From contig JAQGDQ010000032.1 of NCBI GenBank assembly GCA_030141605.1, forward strand, positions 724,065 through 788,064: a stretch of 64,000 nucleotides of DNA, in the 5' to 3' direction. Within the stretch, counting starts at the first letter, position 1, and each line of letters starts with the position of its first letter. The DNA comes from Tubiluchus corallicola (taxonomy: Eukaryota > Priapulida > Priapulimorpha > Priapulimorphida > Tubiluchidae). This document shows, in pieces, positions 48,001 through 57,597 of this stretch. Made by a program: the position numbers and the translations under genes. The notes under the pieces were generated by a model, which saw only the letters and a list, made by a program, of their open reading frames with translations, was not told the DNA's origin and made no database searches.

Positions 48001-50872
48001 TTCTGGGAGGAGGAACAGTTGGTGTGTAATAATCTCTGAAAGTTAAACCAAACCATTTCTTTTTGTTGGGGAACGGAGGCGCTTAAGTGAAAAATTTTTA
48101 AATAGACAAATGATAGAAATTATGAAAAAGAAGAATCAAAATGATTAGCCATTTCAAGCTCAGTCTGAACTTTTTGGTGAAAACTTGTAATTTAAGTACA
48201 AGAAGCAATAAATTAAGATTCATTTGTTCTACTAAACCAACTGATTAGCACAATTGTAATATATCTGTTTTGAAACCACACTTTCATCAAAAACTTTGAA
48301 ATCCTTCGCAAAAACTAAAAATTTACATGTATAAAAACTTGGAATTATTTACCACAAACTGCGGGGTTTTCGTCTTTGCCGTTGCCGCAGTCGCTGTAGC
48401 CGTCACAAGCACATACTCTGTTCAAGCACACATTATTACACTGGATCATCTGGTCAGAGCAAGGTTCAGGAGTTTCTAGAATTTAGCAACGAAAGGAAAG
48501 TCCAGTAAAAGAATGCCTCATTGCACATTAAAATAAAAATAATTATATTTAACACGCGACATGCTCATTCTTATTATTTTGAAAAACAATTACAGTTCTA
48601 CTTTATAAAAAGAGAACAAAAAGCATATCATTTAATAGGTACAGTAAAGCACGATTGTCACAGCGTCTGAAGTTCTTAATCGAGAAGTGCTTAATTTTTA
48701 AAGTATCTTTTTAAACATATTCGCACACTATTGAACGCAGTTAAACACAGTTAAATCGCTATTCAATAATCATTAGTTGTCTACTATAAGAGCACTGAAT
48801 TACACAACTTAAGTCAACAGCTTACATTTTAAAACACAGAGTTGAACATAATCCGTAAGGCGTAAGCGTAAACGCACTCAGTAAAGAGAACGCAAAATAG
48901 AGCATAGAATACTACTAGTATAGTGCTGGCACTTAACTAGATACGCTGTAATTTTGTTCAATTAAACGTTCATTTATCCACCATAGTTCAGTACGATACT
49001 GCAACTACGGATATGCCAGATACCTCAATTACTTAGAAATTACTAATTCAGCAAATTAAACTAAAGTTAAAATAAATTTATTTTTGCCTGCCCTTGGACT
49101 TTCCATTAGTGCTGCTTGTGATTATTTGTTATTCAATTTAATTTGAAAGGATAGCTGACTAGATGGCCTTTTGCTCGCTATTTTCTCTATTCTTCACTTG
49201 CATTAATAACTATTAGACCCTATTTATCTTTATATACCATTGTACTCTTGTTGTAGAGTGGATGTGGTTATTATTCAATGTACATCTAGTATGATGGAGA
49301 ACTTTAATTCAATTCAATAATTTTCTCAAATCCGTCTTTTCGAGTTGATATATCTTATCAAACGTATGTCTTCACTATAAACAACTTCGTATATGAAATA
49401 TTTACTACCTTTTAGTTGAATGATGTATGTGTATATTTAATCATCCTTCGCGGAGTGGGAGGGGTAATTCTTATTTATGTATATACAGTATATTTAATAA
49501 TAACTATTAATAGTTGTAATTTACCATTTTACTTAAGGGATTGTCCTTGTTAAATTTCAAAACCCTTCAAATGTTTTAAAATGATCCTGCAAGACAGCCT
49601 TTTAAATATTCCTGTTTTTAGAAAAAAAAATTTTTGAAAGTTTTTTCCAAGTAGCTGTGTGCACTTCTAAAGTCTTTAAATGTTTTGGGATTTTTAATTT
49701 TTTACACAATTTTTTATACAAAACGCTTTTAAATGTCTTAGAACATTATAGACATTTCAGAAAAACCTCTTTTGGTGTAGTTAGCATACCGCAATTTTTT
49801 TCATCATCGCCATCGTCGCAGTCCGGTTTACCATCACAGACGAATGTTTTTGGAATGCAGTTACTCGACGTTCCCGGACATTTATAAAAACCCTCACTGC
49901 AGATTATTTCACCTAAATAAATACATGCAAGAAAAAATGTATTACAATAGGGATGGAATTAAATGAATAATGCCATTGTTGCCTGGCAACATAGTAGTTT
50001 GAACCAGTTCAGGTGTTTTCTTGCCTGTCTGTTGCATTTAACACCTGGAATGATTCGTGGAACTTCAAATAATTTCTTTTTAAATTCATGTTGATAGTAA
50101 CTACTTGTCATTATATAAAGAAGCATTATATAAATAGCCTATCAGTATTTTTCAACGTAATCAGAATGAGATTCTTGCTCGCTCATGGTTTTAAAAAATC
50201 TCTCTCCCTCGATTAATTAATCGTTAATTAATTAACCGATAATTAATAGTGATTATACATAAATCGTTAATTTAACCAGTTCTGGCTTAGCACAGTTCAA
50301 TACCTAAAAATTCTAGAAAACTACAAACATATTCATTTCAGTGTTAACAAATGTTCAGTGTTAACAAAATTATTTAATACAACATGCATTATTAAATTAT
50401 TCAGAATCATGATTACTGCCTTAATTTTCGAATGACAATTATGTAAAGGTCTAAAGTGTGCGACACACGCAAATGCTAACATACCTTCATTCGTTATGAT
50501 CTAATCCTTTAATTAGCACAATTTCCCTTTTTTGTAATGACCATAATTATGTATTCAATTAAACATATCTTCACTGAGTGATAGCGAGCACGACTTTCAT
50601 CAAATTAACTACACTGCATATCAATAAACAGTAAAAAAGCTGTCTTTAAGATGTGTGTTTTTATGATTAGTTGTATATTTAGTACCTCGAACAATGTTTC
50701 CAAAGTAGGGATAGACATAATCGTCCCTACTAGTTTCGCCTTTTTTAAACTCAACATCTTTAAATTCGTTAAAGCCTTCTCTACCGTGCTTGCCTTCTTC
50801 AAGCTCTGACCATAACTGCCCATATGAACATGCACAAAATGCGAAACACAACACAACATAATAATATTTCAT
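36532..50872 (-). CDS. Thirteen-exon receptor: signal peptide, nine LDLa modules, somatomedin-B domain, Methuselah-like 7TM
   Basis: Joining 13 minus-strand exons gives 4,194 nt, 1,397 residues plus stop, with all GT-AG junctions in frame. Order: signal peptide (about 1-19), acidic linker (20-63), nine LDLa-type modules (about 63-463), somatomedin-B domain (494-526, eight Cys), Cys-rich ectodomain (527-1071) with many N-glycosylation sites, seven helices (about 1072-1316) and an 81-residue Ser-rich cytoplasmic tail. The helical part has class B (adhesion/Methuselah) marks: a Cys pair (G-S-G-C; G-R-K-G-C), L-G-F-T-W-I-F-G in helix 6 and C-N-G-L-Q-G in helix 7. No GPS autoproteolysis motif is seen, as in Methuselah-like receptors. 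LDLa modules bind calcium and protein ligands, so a cell-surface receptor for a protein or lipoprotein-like ligand is inferred. An intact class A GPCR lies antisense in intron 3. Confidence 0.88.
39109..39275 (-). CDS. Receptor exon 12: second half of somatomedin-B domain
   Basis: Begins inside a Leu codon and reads Y-G-D-C-C-Y-D-Y-E-A-T-C, the hallmark end of a somatomedin-B domain, followed by a basic stretch to R-T-G. A broken duplicate of exactly this exon lies at 31,870-32,028. Donor ACAG|GTACTC in phase 1. Confidence 0.9.
39487..39637 (-). CDS. Receptor exon 11: linker and first half of somatomedin-B domain
   Basis: Residues 464-513 plus two bases. A linker with one Cys is followed by S-C-W-G-R-C...L-S-C-S-C-D-Q-F-C-Y. 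Together with exon 12 this gives the eight-Cys somatomedin-B spacing C-x3-C-x7-C-x-C-x3-C-x5-C-C-x6-C. The donor TATTT|GTAAGT is phase 2, the only phase-2 intron in the gene. Confidence 0.9.
39795..39929 (-). CDS. Receptor exon 10: LDLa module 9
   Basis: Residues 419-463. F-C-G-Q-E-A-P-F-N-C-G-E-D-D-A-K-C-L...V-C-D-G-Y-E-D-C-S-S-G-R-D-E...F-C. Last module before the somatomedin-B domain; acceptor TTGCAG, donor ACAG|GTACAA. Confidence 0.92.
40608..40724 (-). CDS. Receptor exon 9: LDLa module 8
   Basis: Residues 380-418. G-E-I-C-D-G-V-R-C-M-T-G-E-C-L...R-C-D-G-N-D-D-C-L-E-G-E-D-E-F-G-C-P-K. Compact 39-residue module with an intact acidic loop; acceptor TTTCAG, donor AAAG|GTAATT. Confidence 0.93.
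41700..41828 (-). CDS. Receptor exon 8: LDLa module 7
   Basis: Residues 337-379. P-C-N-Y-T-R-C-K-D-T-G-R-C-I-R...V-C-D-G-I-S-H-C-A-D-S-S-D-E-T-D-C. The usual donor position right after the last Cys reads GCG|ATGAAG, which is not a splice site. The nearest in-phase GT donor is CAA|GTGATC at 41,699-41,698, adding D-E-G-Q-T. The 3' end of this exon is the least certain junction in the gene. Confidence 0.8.
42254..42394 (-). CDS. Receptor exon 7: LDLa module 6
   Basis: Residues 290-336. K-I-C-E-D-G-F-Q-C-L-S-T-G-K-C-I-L...V-C-D-D-F-R-D-C-E-N-G-E-D-E...L-E-C. Donor CATG|GTAATA in phase 1. Confidence 0.92.
43050..43178 (-). CDS. Receptor exon 6: LDLa module 5
   Basis: Residues 247-289. Q-P-C-L-E-G-D-T-F-R-C-N-D-T-G-I-C-L...L-C-D-Y-V-D-D-C-R-D-S-S-D-E...V-C-G. 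Intact D-C-x-D-S-S-D-E calcium motif; acceptor TGTTTCAG, donor TGTG|GTAAGT. Confidence 0.93.
43773..43952 (-). CDS. Receptor exon 5: divergent LDLa-type module 4 with extension
   Basis: Residues 187-246; 60 codons, the longest module exon. I-K-C-G...R-C-P-D-S-Y-R-C-Y-D-G-R-L-L-C-S-G-F-S-D-Y-L-D-S-V-D-E...Q-C-G. The fifth Cys is replaced by Tyr (S-D-Y-L-D), so one disulfide cannot form in the usual way. The extra 18 residues after the module carry one additional Cys (N-A-E-C), which could substitute. Confidence 0.85.
44709..44834 (-). CDS. Receptor exon 4: LDLa module 3
   Basis: Residues 145-186. L-D-C-P-Q-G-Y-T-L-C-E-G-T-L-R-C-I-L...V-C-D-S-F-D-D-C-G-N-N-W-D-E...M-C. The G-S of the calcium loop is replaced by N-W, so calcium binding may be altered. 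Donor TGTG|GTGAGT. The 3.5-kb intron before it houses the nested GPCR. Confidence 0.92.
45419..45426 (+). promoter_or_regulatory. Candidate TATA box of the nested GPCR
   Basis: TATAAAAA (within GAGCTATAAAAACAC) about 365 bp upstream of the preferred start codon. Plausible core promoter, but the distance requires a longer 5' UTR or an unseen upstream exon. Confidence 0.3.
45790..46734 (+). CDS. Class A (rhodopsin-like) GPCR, intronless, nested antisense in intron 3
   Basis: 314 residues from the ATG at 45,790, chosen because its context (ATC-ATG-G) is much stronger than the in-frame ATG at 45,763 (which would give 323). In the 323 numbering: helix 1 with N45; helix 2 L-A-V-T-D (69-73); Cys99 and Cys172 for the extracellular disulfide; helix 3 D-R-F (123-125) in place of DRY; Trp151 in helix 4; helix 6 F-V-C-C-S-P-F with Cys at the usual toggle Trp; helix 7 N-P-V-I-Y (284-288) then a basic helix 8. 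The closest familiar look is the melanocortin/adenosine/cannabinoid-like group, but no ligand can be named. Two broken relatives lie at 33,045-33,800 and 34,860-35,835. A poly(A) signal follows the stop. Confidence 0.92.
   Translation: MESWNRSQTEVQQLDSVNLLTRLCLHVMAVLTELSNLIVIIAIVKYRHLEEYKNWYICNLAVTDMLTGTLLHVFMYSHSIKNHPLARHKCLILLSFGLVFIYESVIMLTAVTIDRFLIIKYPLQYVDMWKSWMVLLVIFCSWICSLGTGVLLYYGNRRHVFYCTMTHVASLELIILTSIVFCVIAVVLLFINTSIVSIARRHMRQIESEIDARRSFKRNLKSAKFFSLVVGVFFVCCSPFLVISVITAQGEDEIILPSSVISICYLLLNCNSFMNPVIYAWKNKELRASLKKVLQWDRLAALFKRNDDCDNLQN
46818..46823 (+). terminator. Poly(A) signal of the nested GPCR
   Basis: AATAAA 84 bp after the TAA stop of the receptor, in a suitable AT-rich setting. 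Confidence 0.6.
46824..48352. other. Remainder of receptor intron 3, nothing recognised
   Basis: AT-rich, without supportable exons on either strand. Confidence 0.55.
48353..48475 (-). CDS. Receptor exon 3: LDLa module 2 (extra Cys)
   Basis: Residues 104-144. Pattern E-P-C-S-D-Q...Q-C-N-N-V-C-L-N-R-V-C-A-C-D-G-Y-S-D-C-G-N-G-K-D-E...V-C. Seven cysteines rather than six; the extra one (A-C-D-G) sits next to the fourth. Phase 1 at both ends. Confidence 0.9.
48476..49789. other. Receptor intron 2, nothing recognised
   Basis: No additional module exon or mobile element found. Confidence 0.55.
49790..49912 (-). CDS. Receptor exon 2: LDLa module 1
   Basis: 41 codons, residues 63-103. Canonical LDLa with six Cys: I-I-C...Y-K-C...N-C-I-P-K-T-F-V-C-D-G-K-P-D-C-D-D-G-D-D-E-K-N-C. 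The acidic D-C-x-D-G-x-D-E calcium site is intact. Phase 1 at both ends, so the module can be shuffled as a unit. Confidence 0.92.
49913..50685. other. Receptor intron 1, with a TAATTA cluster
   Basis: Positions 50,209-50,275 contain repeated TTAATTAAT and TAATTAAC units and AT palindromes that would suit homeodomain binding. Otherwise unremarkable. Confidence 0.35.
50686..50872 (-). CDS. Receptor exon 1: signal peptide and linker
   Basis: Starts M-K-Y-Y-Y-V-V-L-C-F-A-F-C-A-C-S-Y-G-Q, a good secretory signal with a likely cut after S-Y-G. An acidic/basic linker (L-E-E-G-K-H-G-R-E-G) follows. Donor CGAG|GTACTA in phase 1. A TATA box lies about 200 bp upstream of the ATG. Confidence 0.75.
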
Positions 50873-51073
50873 TGTTATTATATGACCAGTTAACCTCTAT
50901 GTCTTTCACTGATCAACACCGCGTTACAGCCTTCACATTTGTAATCTCAGAACTCACACGCTTGGATAGTCTTCTAAACCTTGAACGCAGCACACAAACA
51001 TCTTAAAGTGTTTTAAACCTTCTTTAAAATGGCTCAGCCCGTTCAGATGTTAACAAAACCAGTATAATTACAG

Positions 51074-51082
51074 CCTTATATA
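51074..51082 (-). promoter_or_regulatory. TATA box of the large receptor gene
   Basis: Minus strand GTATATAAGG about 205 bp upstream of the exon 1 ATG (50,872). This implies transcription starting near 51,045-51,050 with a 5' UTR of about 175 bp. Sequence match only. Confidence 0.5.
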
Positions 51083-51431
51083 CAAGAACATCCTGTGCGC
51101 CATACCATCAGTAAGGAGTAAATCAACAGGTGACTGAGACTGTAATACAGTTACGCTTTTAATTCTGTCAATACCGGAAAAGGAAACGCACGTGACACAG
51201 AAAGAATAGCGTCTTAACTTTCAGTTAAATGTAAGAAAGCTAGACAATGTCAGCCATCTCATAAGTCTAAGTAAACCTTAATTTTTTGAGTTTTCTTTCC
51301 CCTTTTTGCCGATTTAGTAGAGAAGTGTAGAGAAGTATCAACTGTTCGTACTAAGCCTTTCGTACCCCTAACAGAAATTAGCTAAAGCACTTGCTATTTC
51401 CAGAAAGATCCTTTTAGTTTACATAACTCAC

Positions 51432-51489
51432 CTTTCTGCCAGCAGATGGCTCCACAGAGTTGAGCTGTCAATACTGACTTGAATGCCAT
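51432..51489 (-). CDS. Possible alternative first exon
   Basis: Minus-strand ATG at 51,489 encodes M-A-F-K-S-V-L-T-A-Q-L-C-G-A-I-C-W-Q-K, ending at a strong donor AAAG|GTGAGT in phase 1, the same phase as exon 1 of the receptor. It could splice to exon 2 and replace the signal peptide, giving a product with a weak or absent signal. It could also be chance; there is no transcript evidence. Confidence 0.3.
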
Positions 51490-52554
51490 TTTGCTCAGTT
51501 GCTACGTCAGGAATTAGGACATTAGCAATTCTGCGATTTTCCGTGTCACCAGAAATAATAGCGAATCTAAATTAGATACACTGATAGAGATGTACTCCCA
51601 GTTATAAAATAATCTTCCAAATAATGTAAAACTAGCTTAATCTTATTCCGATTTTGCCAAATTAGTAAGTAGCTGGAGTGGTGAACAATGTAAAATTTAT
51701 TGTCCTCCTTGTTATAAATAGCCATCCTGTATACACTGTATACTTTGATAGGAACAGATTTAATTTTGTTTTTTCATTTCAGTTTTTCATTTTCTTTCAG
51801 AATACATGTATCTCAATTTATTACTTTCACAAAATCTGCTTAAGTCTTAACGATAAGTTCATTTCACCAATTTATCGTATAATTTATATACGTTGTCATC
51901 ATACTTTTAAACTTTTTTATTTTGTAGTCGATAAAAAGTTTTAACTGCTCGTGTTTATTCTAATTTTGTCAACTTTAAGTAAGCCTTTATCTTGTATCTC
52001 ACCTCACCTCATCTCATTCTTGTCTCATGCCGTTTCGTTCCGTCTCCGGCGTCTCATCCCATCCCGTCTCATCTCGTCTTTTTATATCGCAGCCATATAA
52101 ATACTATGTCACGGCCACGACTTGCGTATAACATGAAATATTTTTTCAATAGTATTTGCTTTACCACTTAATTTGTTTCATATAATCTTGATGGTAGTCA
52201 AATTTGGAAATTAGAATCAGAAACCGCTTTTTAAAATCAGAAGCAAAAGCAGAATTCATCGGTTGAAAAACAGTTACTCTATCCAACGTAGTAATTAATT
52301 GTAAATTTACCAATCTTCAGCCATAATAAGTGATTTAAATTTTTAAAAAAGTAAGACATGTTACTCAGAGTTGGCGGCATTACTCTCGCTTCTGTACGAG
52401 ACAATTGAAAAAGTCGTTTGTAAAGTAACAACGATAACACGAACGGATTTAAAACAATCTATTGCCGTGAAAAACATAAAGTATAGGGTATGAAGCCATT
52501 TTGATTCCGTTTTGAAAGAATTATTAATATAAGTATTCGGAAGTATAAACCAAG
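51490..52554. other. Noncoding stretch, nothing recognised
   Basis: AT-rich. A TCTCATC/CGTCTC-type tract lies at 52,000-52,080. No supportable gene. Confidence 0.5.
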
Positions 52555-53083
52555 TCTTAGAGTAGCAGAGCTATGCAGCCTACGTATATGTTTGTAATAA
52601 TGTAAGTTAGTAAAAAAATTTCTTACAATTGCATTCATCTAATTATGGCAGATAAACCTATAACAACAGAAGTCTTCGGAAACAAAATACAGGAAACGAA
52701 AAGTAAAAAAGCTGATGAGTGGCGACATTGAACAGCAAAAACATTCGCTAATGAAGTATTTGCAACTGGCCCGGAGTTATTATTGTGAAGATGGCGACGC
52801 CAGTGAAATAGGTGAATACGTGAAATAGAGGAGTTAGGATTTCAAAAAGATCTGGTGAAAAGGCTGAGTGAAAATCTAGGTAGGAGTTTCAGAAATTGCT
52901 CTCCAAGACGTACGGGCACACTGGGGTGACCCACAGGGACGTACACTATGTTATAGTTACTTTAAATTTACTTGTGTTCAACTTAAAAATTTAAAGAATT
53001 AAAGATTTAGAATTTAACGTTCCGACCACAAATTTGGCGCCCTACGCAATTGCCTAGTTTGCTTAGTAATGAAGCCGGCCCTG
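52555..53083 (+). mobile_element. Degraded hAT-like DNA transposon, copy 2, with terminal motif
   Basis: Homologous to 4,860-5,100 (AGAGTAGCAGAGCTAT, then TCTAATTATGGCAGATAAACC). A shifted frame gives R-K-R-K-V-K-K-L-M-S-G-D-I-E-Q-Q-K-H-S-L followed by M-K-Y-L-Q. The right end reads GCCGGCCCTG at 53,074-53,083; its complement CAGGGCCGGC is typical of hAT terminal repeats, from family knowledge. The distance from N-terminal coding remnant to terminus is only about 250 bp, so most of the transposase has been deleted. The left terminus and the 8-bp target duplication were not found. Confidence 0.55.
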
Positions 53084-54516
53084 TGAGTGCTATATTACTA
53101 CTGCAATTGCTATTGGGTGTCAGGAAATGACTGCCCTCAAGAAATCAAAAAGAATAGATAAAAACTGACAAAAAACTAGGACTGCCGTTATTCGTTGAAG
53201 ACCAGAAATGAGCTTGAGCTCGATTCACGTTGGTGTCTCAATGGAAATAGTGTCATTACTCAGTTCTTTTCCCCACTTTGTTACTTTTTTTATTTCTGAC
53301 ACTAACGAGTAAAAACAAGTTTAAAAAACATAAAAACAAAATGGTTACGACTAAAAGAACTTTAAAAAACATAAAAAACAAATATGTATAATGATCAAAA
53401 ATACGTTTATAAATACTTGTGGTCATTTATATGCATAATAGCGGGCTATCATTTCCGGACACTGTATATGTGATATTAAGTACGATACATACAGGCCTAT
53501 AAGTATAAATATTTTGTTTTTAGACACTTAGTCTGCATTCTATATAATTATGTAGTACGTTATTTGCACTTATTTGGAAATCGCTACTATCAAGATATAG
53601 GGTCCTAAAATTTTTCACGGCAAATTCCTTCTACCCCCTTGCAAAACTTCCTCAAGTATATGCTTTGCCCAAGATTTAAATGTCGTGCAAATTATTTTTC
53701 TTGCTTCTGGGCAGAGGTTTAAGTATATTTATCGTTTGTAAATTTGCCAGCTTATCATTATGCAATGGTTACGAATGCTGTTAGATAATCGCTTCTAGTA
53801 AATCACCATCCTATCAACAAGTTAGTAGACAGAAATTCTTCTCGGGATCAATGAAATTTGAAAAGACAACTGTTTTCTTATTAAGATATTCCATCGTACG
53901 CAGTTTCAAACGATGCACTTTTAGCGCAGTCTCAGTCCGTCCAAACTCGGTCTGTCTGAATCGAATGTGACAGACCAGTGTCACCTCGTGAAAGTCAGAA
54001 AACAGAGCGCTTGCAGCAGAAGCCCGTAATAGTGATGTTAACAAGAGTTAACAATGATCATCAAGAACACGTGAGTACAAGTTCACAAGTTTATGAAAAC
54101 CACTATGATAAGTAATGCGTAAAATTATTAACTTTATTGATTAAAGAAGTATAAATTTTGTTTAGTTAATGTTTTTTGTAGCAAGTGCGGCCAAAAAACC
54201 TTAAAACGTATTTAAAGAAATTAAATATACAAAAGACTTGTTTAAATTATTTTTCTCTTTTTTCCGTCCTTCCTTCCTTGGTCTGATTTGTTCCTTTCAT
54301 TTCTTTCCTTCTCTTTCACCACATTTAACCTCGCCACCTCGTCACCCGTCCCGTCACACGTCCTTTCGTTACCTTTGTTCTTCTTTTTGTTCTGATCAAA
54401 TGCGCACCCTTTCTTTCCATTTGCGCGCTAACGATTTTTATCTTTCGGCTTTTGTTATTCAAAATAAAATGTGTCACGAAAATTCGAAACTGTTTATGGT
54501 TTAGTTGTACTAACAA
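53084..54516. other. Noncoding stretch, nothing recognised
   Basis: No exon, RNA or repeat could be supported. The 54,238-54,504 open frame is pyrimidine-rich low-complexity sequence. Confidence 0.5.
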
Positions 54517-54722
54517 CAACTGTTGGAGTTAATATATATATATATTGTATGTATGTATGTATGTATGTATATATTGCTGTGCGTGCACGCAGGTTTGTGG
54601 TATTATGAAATGTAGAAAGCGTTTTACGCTTTCTACATTTCATAATACCACAAACCTGCGTGCACGCACAGTAATATATATATATACATACATACGTATA
54701 TATATATTAACTCCAACAGTTG
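54517..54722. repeat. Near-perfect 206-bp palindrome (hairpin element)
   Basis: The arms begin CAACTGTTGGAGTTAA (54,517) and end TTAACTCCAACAGTTG (54,722). The inner 46 bp of each arm (54,577-54,622 and 54,626-54,671) are perfect complements around a TTT loop. Between them lie TA and TATG/CATA microsatellite tracts of slightly different length. Such structure suggests a MITE-like or fold-back element, or a very recent inverted duplication. No coding capacity. Confidence 0.9.
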
Positions 54723-55180
54723 CTCTTCTCCTTCTTGAGTGCTGTTGACTTCGACTTTAAACAAAAAAATCACGAAGAGCGTTTGCAATTTATAAGTCAA
54801 AATCACAATTTTCTTCAAGATTCCAGAATTAAATGAACTTCGTATCTCCTTAATTACTCGAACTAATGAGCTGCAAACGCAACGAAAAGCTGTAATGTCC
54901 TGCTGTAGTGCGTCGTCTGAAGTGTTTGTAAATAATGATTTACAACCTGAAATTCTAATTATATTTGTTACTAGGTTTAAATGGCTTTGTACATGTGCAC
55001 AAAGTTGTGAGAATAAGTGTTAACTTACTACCTTCGAGGGGGGTGGGAATTACAGTCACGTGTTACCTGCCATACACGGTACATACATGGGCAATCTAGC
55101 GCCCTGTTGATTTAGACATGGATTAATGAATGTACGATCAGGATGGTTGGAAGGATGGATGATGGATTAGATAGATCAAT
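54723..55180. other. Noncoding stretch, nothing recognised
   Basis: No supportable feature. Confidence 0.5.
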
Positions 55181-55260
55181 GAATGGATGGATGGATGGAT
55201 GGATGGATGGATGGATGGATGGATGGATGGATGGATGGATGGATGGATGGATGGATGGAT
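55181..55260. repeat. (GGAT)n tetranucleotide microsatellite
   Basis: About twenty perfect GGAT units, preceded by imperfect units from 55,140. Confidence 0.97.
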
Positions 55261-57597
55261 AGACAGATTCCTGGATGCAAATTTTACAGGAAAATGGTTT
55301 AAATTGTCTTTAATTTTGCTACTATAGGTACTGCTGTTGTCAGCAATTATTGCCTAATACATAACATAACAATTTGTGATTTAATTACAAACGTTTGTCT
55401 TCATCTACTACATGCGAGTATTGCCGATTACCGAGGGAAAACCTATTTAGGCTAGCTTTGCCATTTATAACTGCCACGAACACAGATCAATTCATAAGCT
55501 GAATTGGCACTGTGTCTTAGTGGAATCGCCGTGCGTCTCCATACCAAAACTACCAAATGTCTGTATATGTTTTCCTTGTTCTTTGCATGGAAGTACCACG
55601 AACTTTGATGGAAGTGAGGTGCTTTATAGATGCTCCTAATTATGTGTGATATTCTAGTATCAGCTTAAGTAGCTATATGCTACTTTGTATAGATATACGC
55701 TTCATCAACGTTGTCGCATATTGTACCGAGTACGCGATTGTGGTATTATCTGATCCATTTAATTGTCGTCTACTACACTAAAGTACTGATTTAGTCTATA
55801 CTGCCATCTACACTCTAATTGTACAAAGTTTGTCAGAGAGTGATTTTTTTGTTTCTAAATAGTGTTTCCTTTTGCTTTTAGAAATAGTCATTAATCAGAG
55901 TAATTAGGTTGTTAATTTCATGCTTTTATTCTGGTTCTAACTCTCTTATTCAAATTTAAATAGAGAAAAATTATAACATTATAACACAGCTTTCTGTAAA
56001 CCAATAATCTTTATTCTGCTATCAACGAAGCCAAGTAAACTTTGATTTTGGTTTAACTAGTAGTCTGTAGAGTATAGGTGACCTTTCCATTTATGGTCTG
56101 TATGCATGAATTTAATGTACCTTCCAATCGGAACTTGTATGTCTGGTCATGTGATTAGAGCTTTATTCTCTCAGGCATGCAAGTTCCAGTTGATCAAAAG
56201 ACAGCAATGTTAAAGGTTATGTTTTTGAGTGCAAGGTTTTCTCAATAAATTGTTTGTTGCTTTTATGTCACTGTGTGTGGAGAGAATTTTTATGGCAATG
56301 AAACAAGTTATACAGTTATTCTACATTCCACCATCATCTGTGAACATTGTTTAAGTTTTACAATAAAAAATGATTGCAAATTTCTACAAACGTTTATAAA
56401 AAATATTTTTCCCTGCACTGGATGTAATTGCTATACTGTTGAGAAATTACTACATTAGAAACCATAATTAACCAGAGTAACATTTACGTTTGCCTTATAA
56501 ATTGTTGACGAGAACTGCAGGGCTGTCGGAACTAATAACCTCCTACACTGGGTAATGCTTTTTGCTTCTAGCCTGTTGTATCACTGGTGCAAACAGTAGG
56601 AAAAAACAAAAGAGAAAAAGAAACAGTTATCCTTGGAAAGCACATTTATAATAATACTACAGTACTCTAATACTATTTAAAATCCTAGACACAAGGGTTG
56701 TGAACACGTGCACCAGTTATGTTTGCGTTAATGCATGACAACAATTATGTAAATATACAGACATTATCCCACTGATAAAAGAAAGTTCGAAAACAAACAA
56801 TAAATGTAGAAAACTTCATAATTGCATATATAGATTGACGTGTAGAAAATGAACCGCTTGTAGAAACTTTATAGCTGAATTTGAAGAGAGCTTAAAATAG
56901 ATACTTTTAGACTGAATTGTGTGACTGGTTCATGCTGGTGGTTAAAAGAATAGAAAAGTGCATTGAACTGTGAAAGATTTTATTCGTTATTTACATGAAA
57001 GGAAAACACAGGGTGACAACTCAGCAGCAATTGTAAGAAGAAAAAAGGCACAGGCTGGCCTTGGTAGAGCCACCTAAGTCACATGCACCTACTGAACTTA
57101 CCTGATTAGCTAGTAAAACTCACTAGCAAGCTTCACTACCAAGTATGGGAAGTCCAGCAGGTACCGGTAACTAAGCAACACAGACCAAGGCCGCAGCCTG
57201 GATTAAACTAGAATCAAGTTACTGTAAGAAACAATTTTAAATGTAGTTGGCAGCCTATGTTTAATTGTTGGTTTTATAGTACTTTTAATTATAAAATCGC
57301 AAATGAAAATGTGCGACAATAAAATCAGACAAAGAAAAAGAAATTATACAAACGACCTTTTCGCTTAGAATTTAATTTGTAAGAATCTGTTGGAATCCAG
57401 CAGTAATATTTTTGACGATCACTTTCTGCGCGCATTTCCATTAGCATGTATAAAACACGACATTTTAATTGAAAGAATCAGAGCGGAATGATCAAATCTG
57501 TCTGTAGTGCGTAATTGAACTTGTGCATGTCTCTGTTGTCAGCGACATTACAGCATTGGGCATGAAAAAGGATTAACTCTTGTTGGTAGCGACAGAC
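55261..57597. other. Gene-poor region
   Basis: No supportable gene. A weak inverted pair, GGCTGGCCTTGGT (57,053-57,065) and ACCAAGGCCGCAGCC (57,184-57,198), could bound a small hairpin element. Confidence 0.45.
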
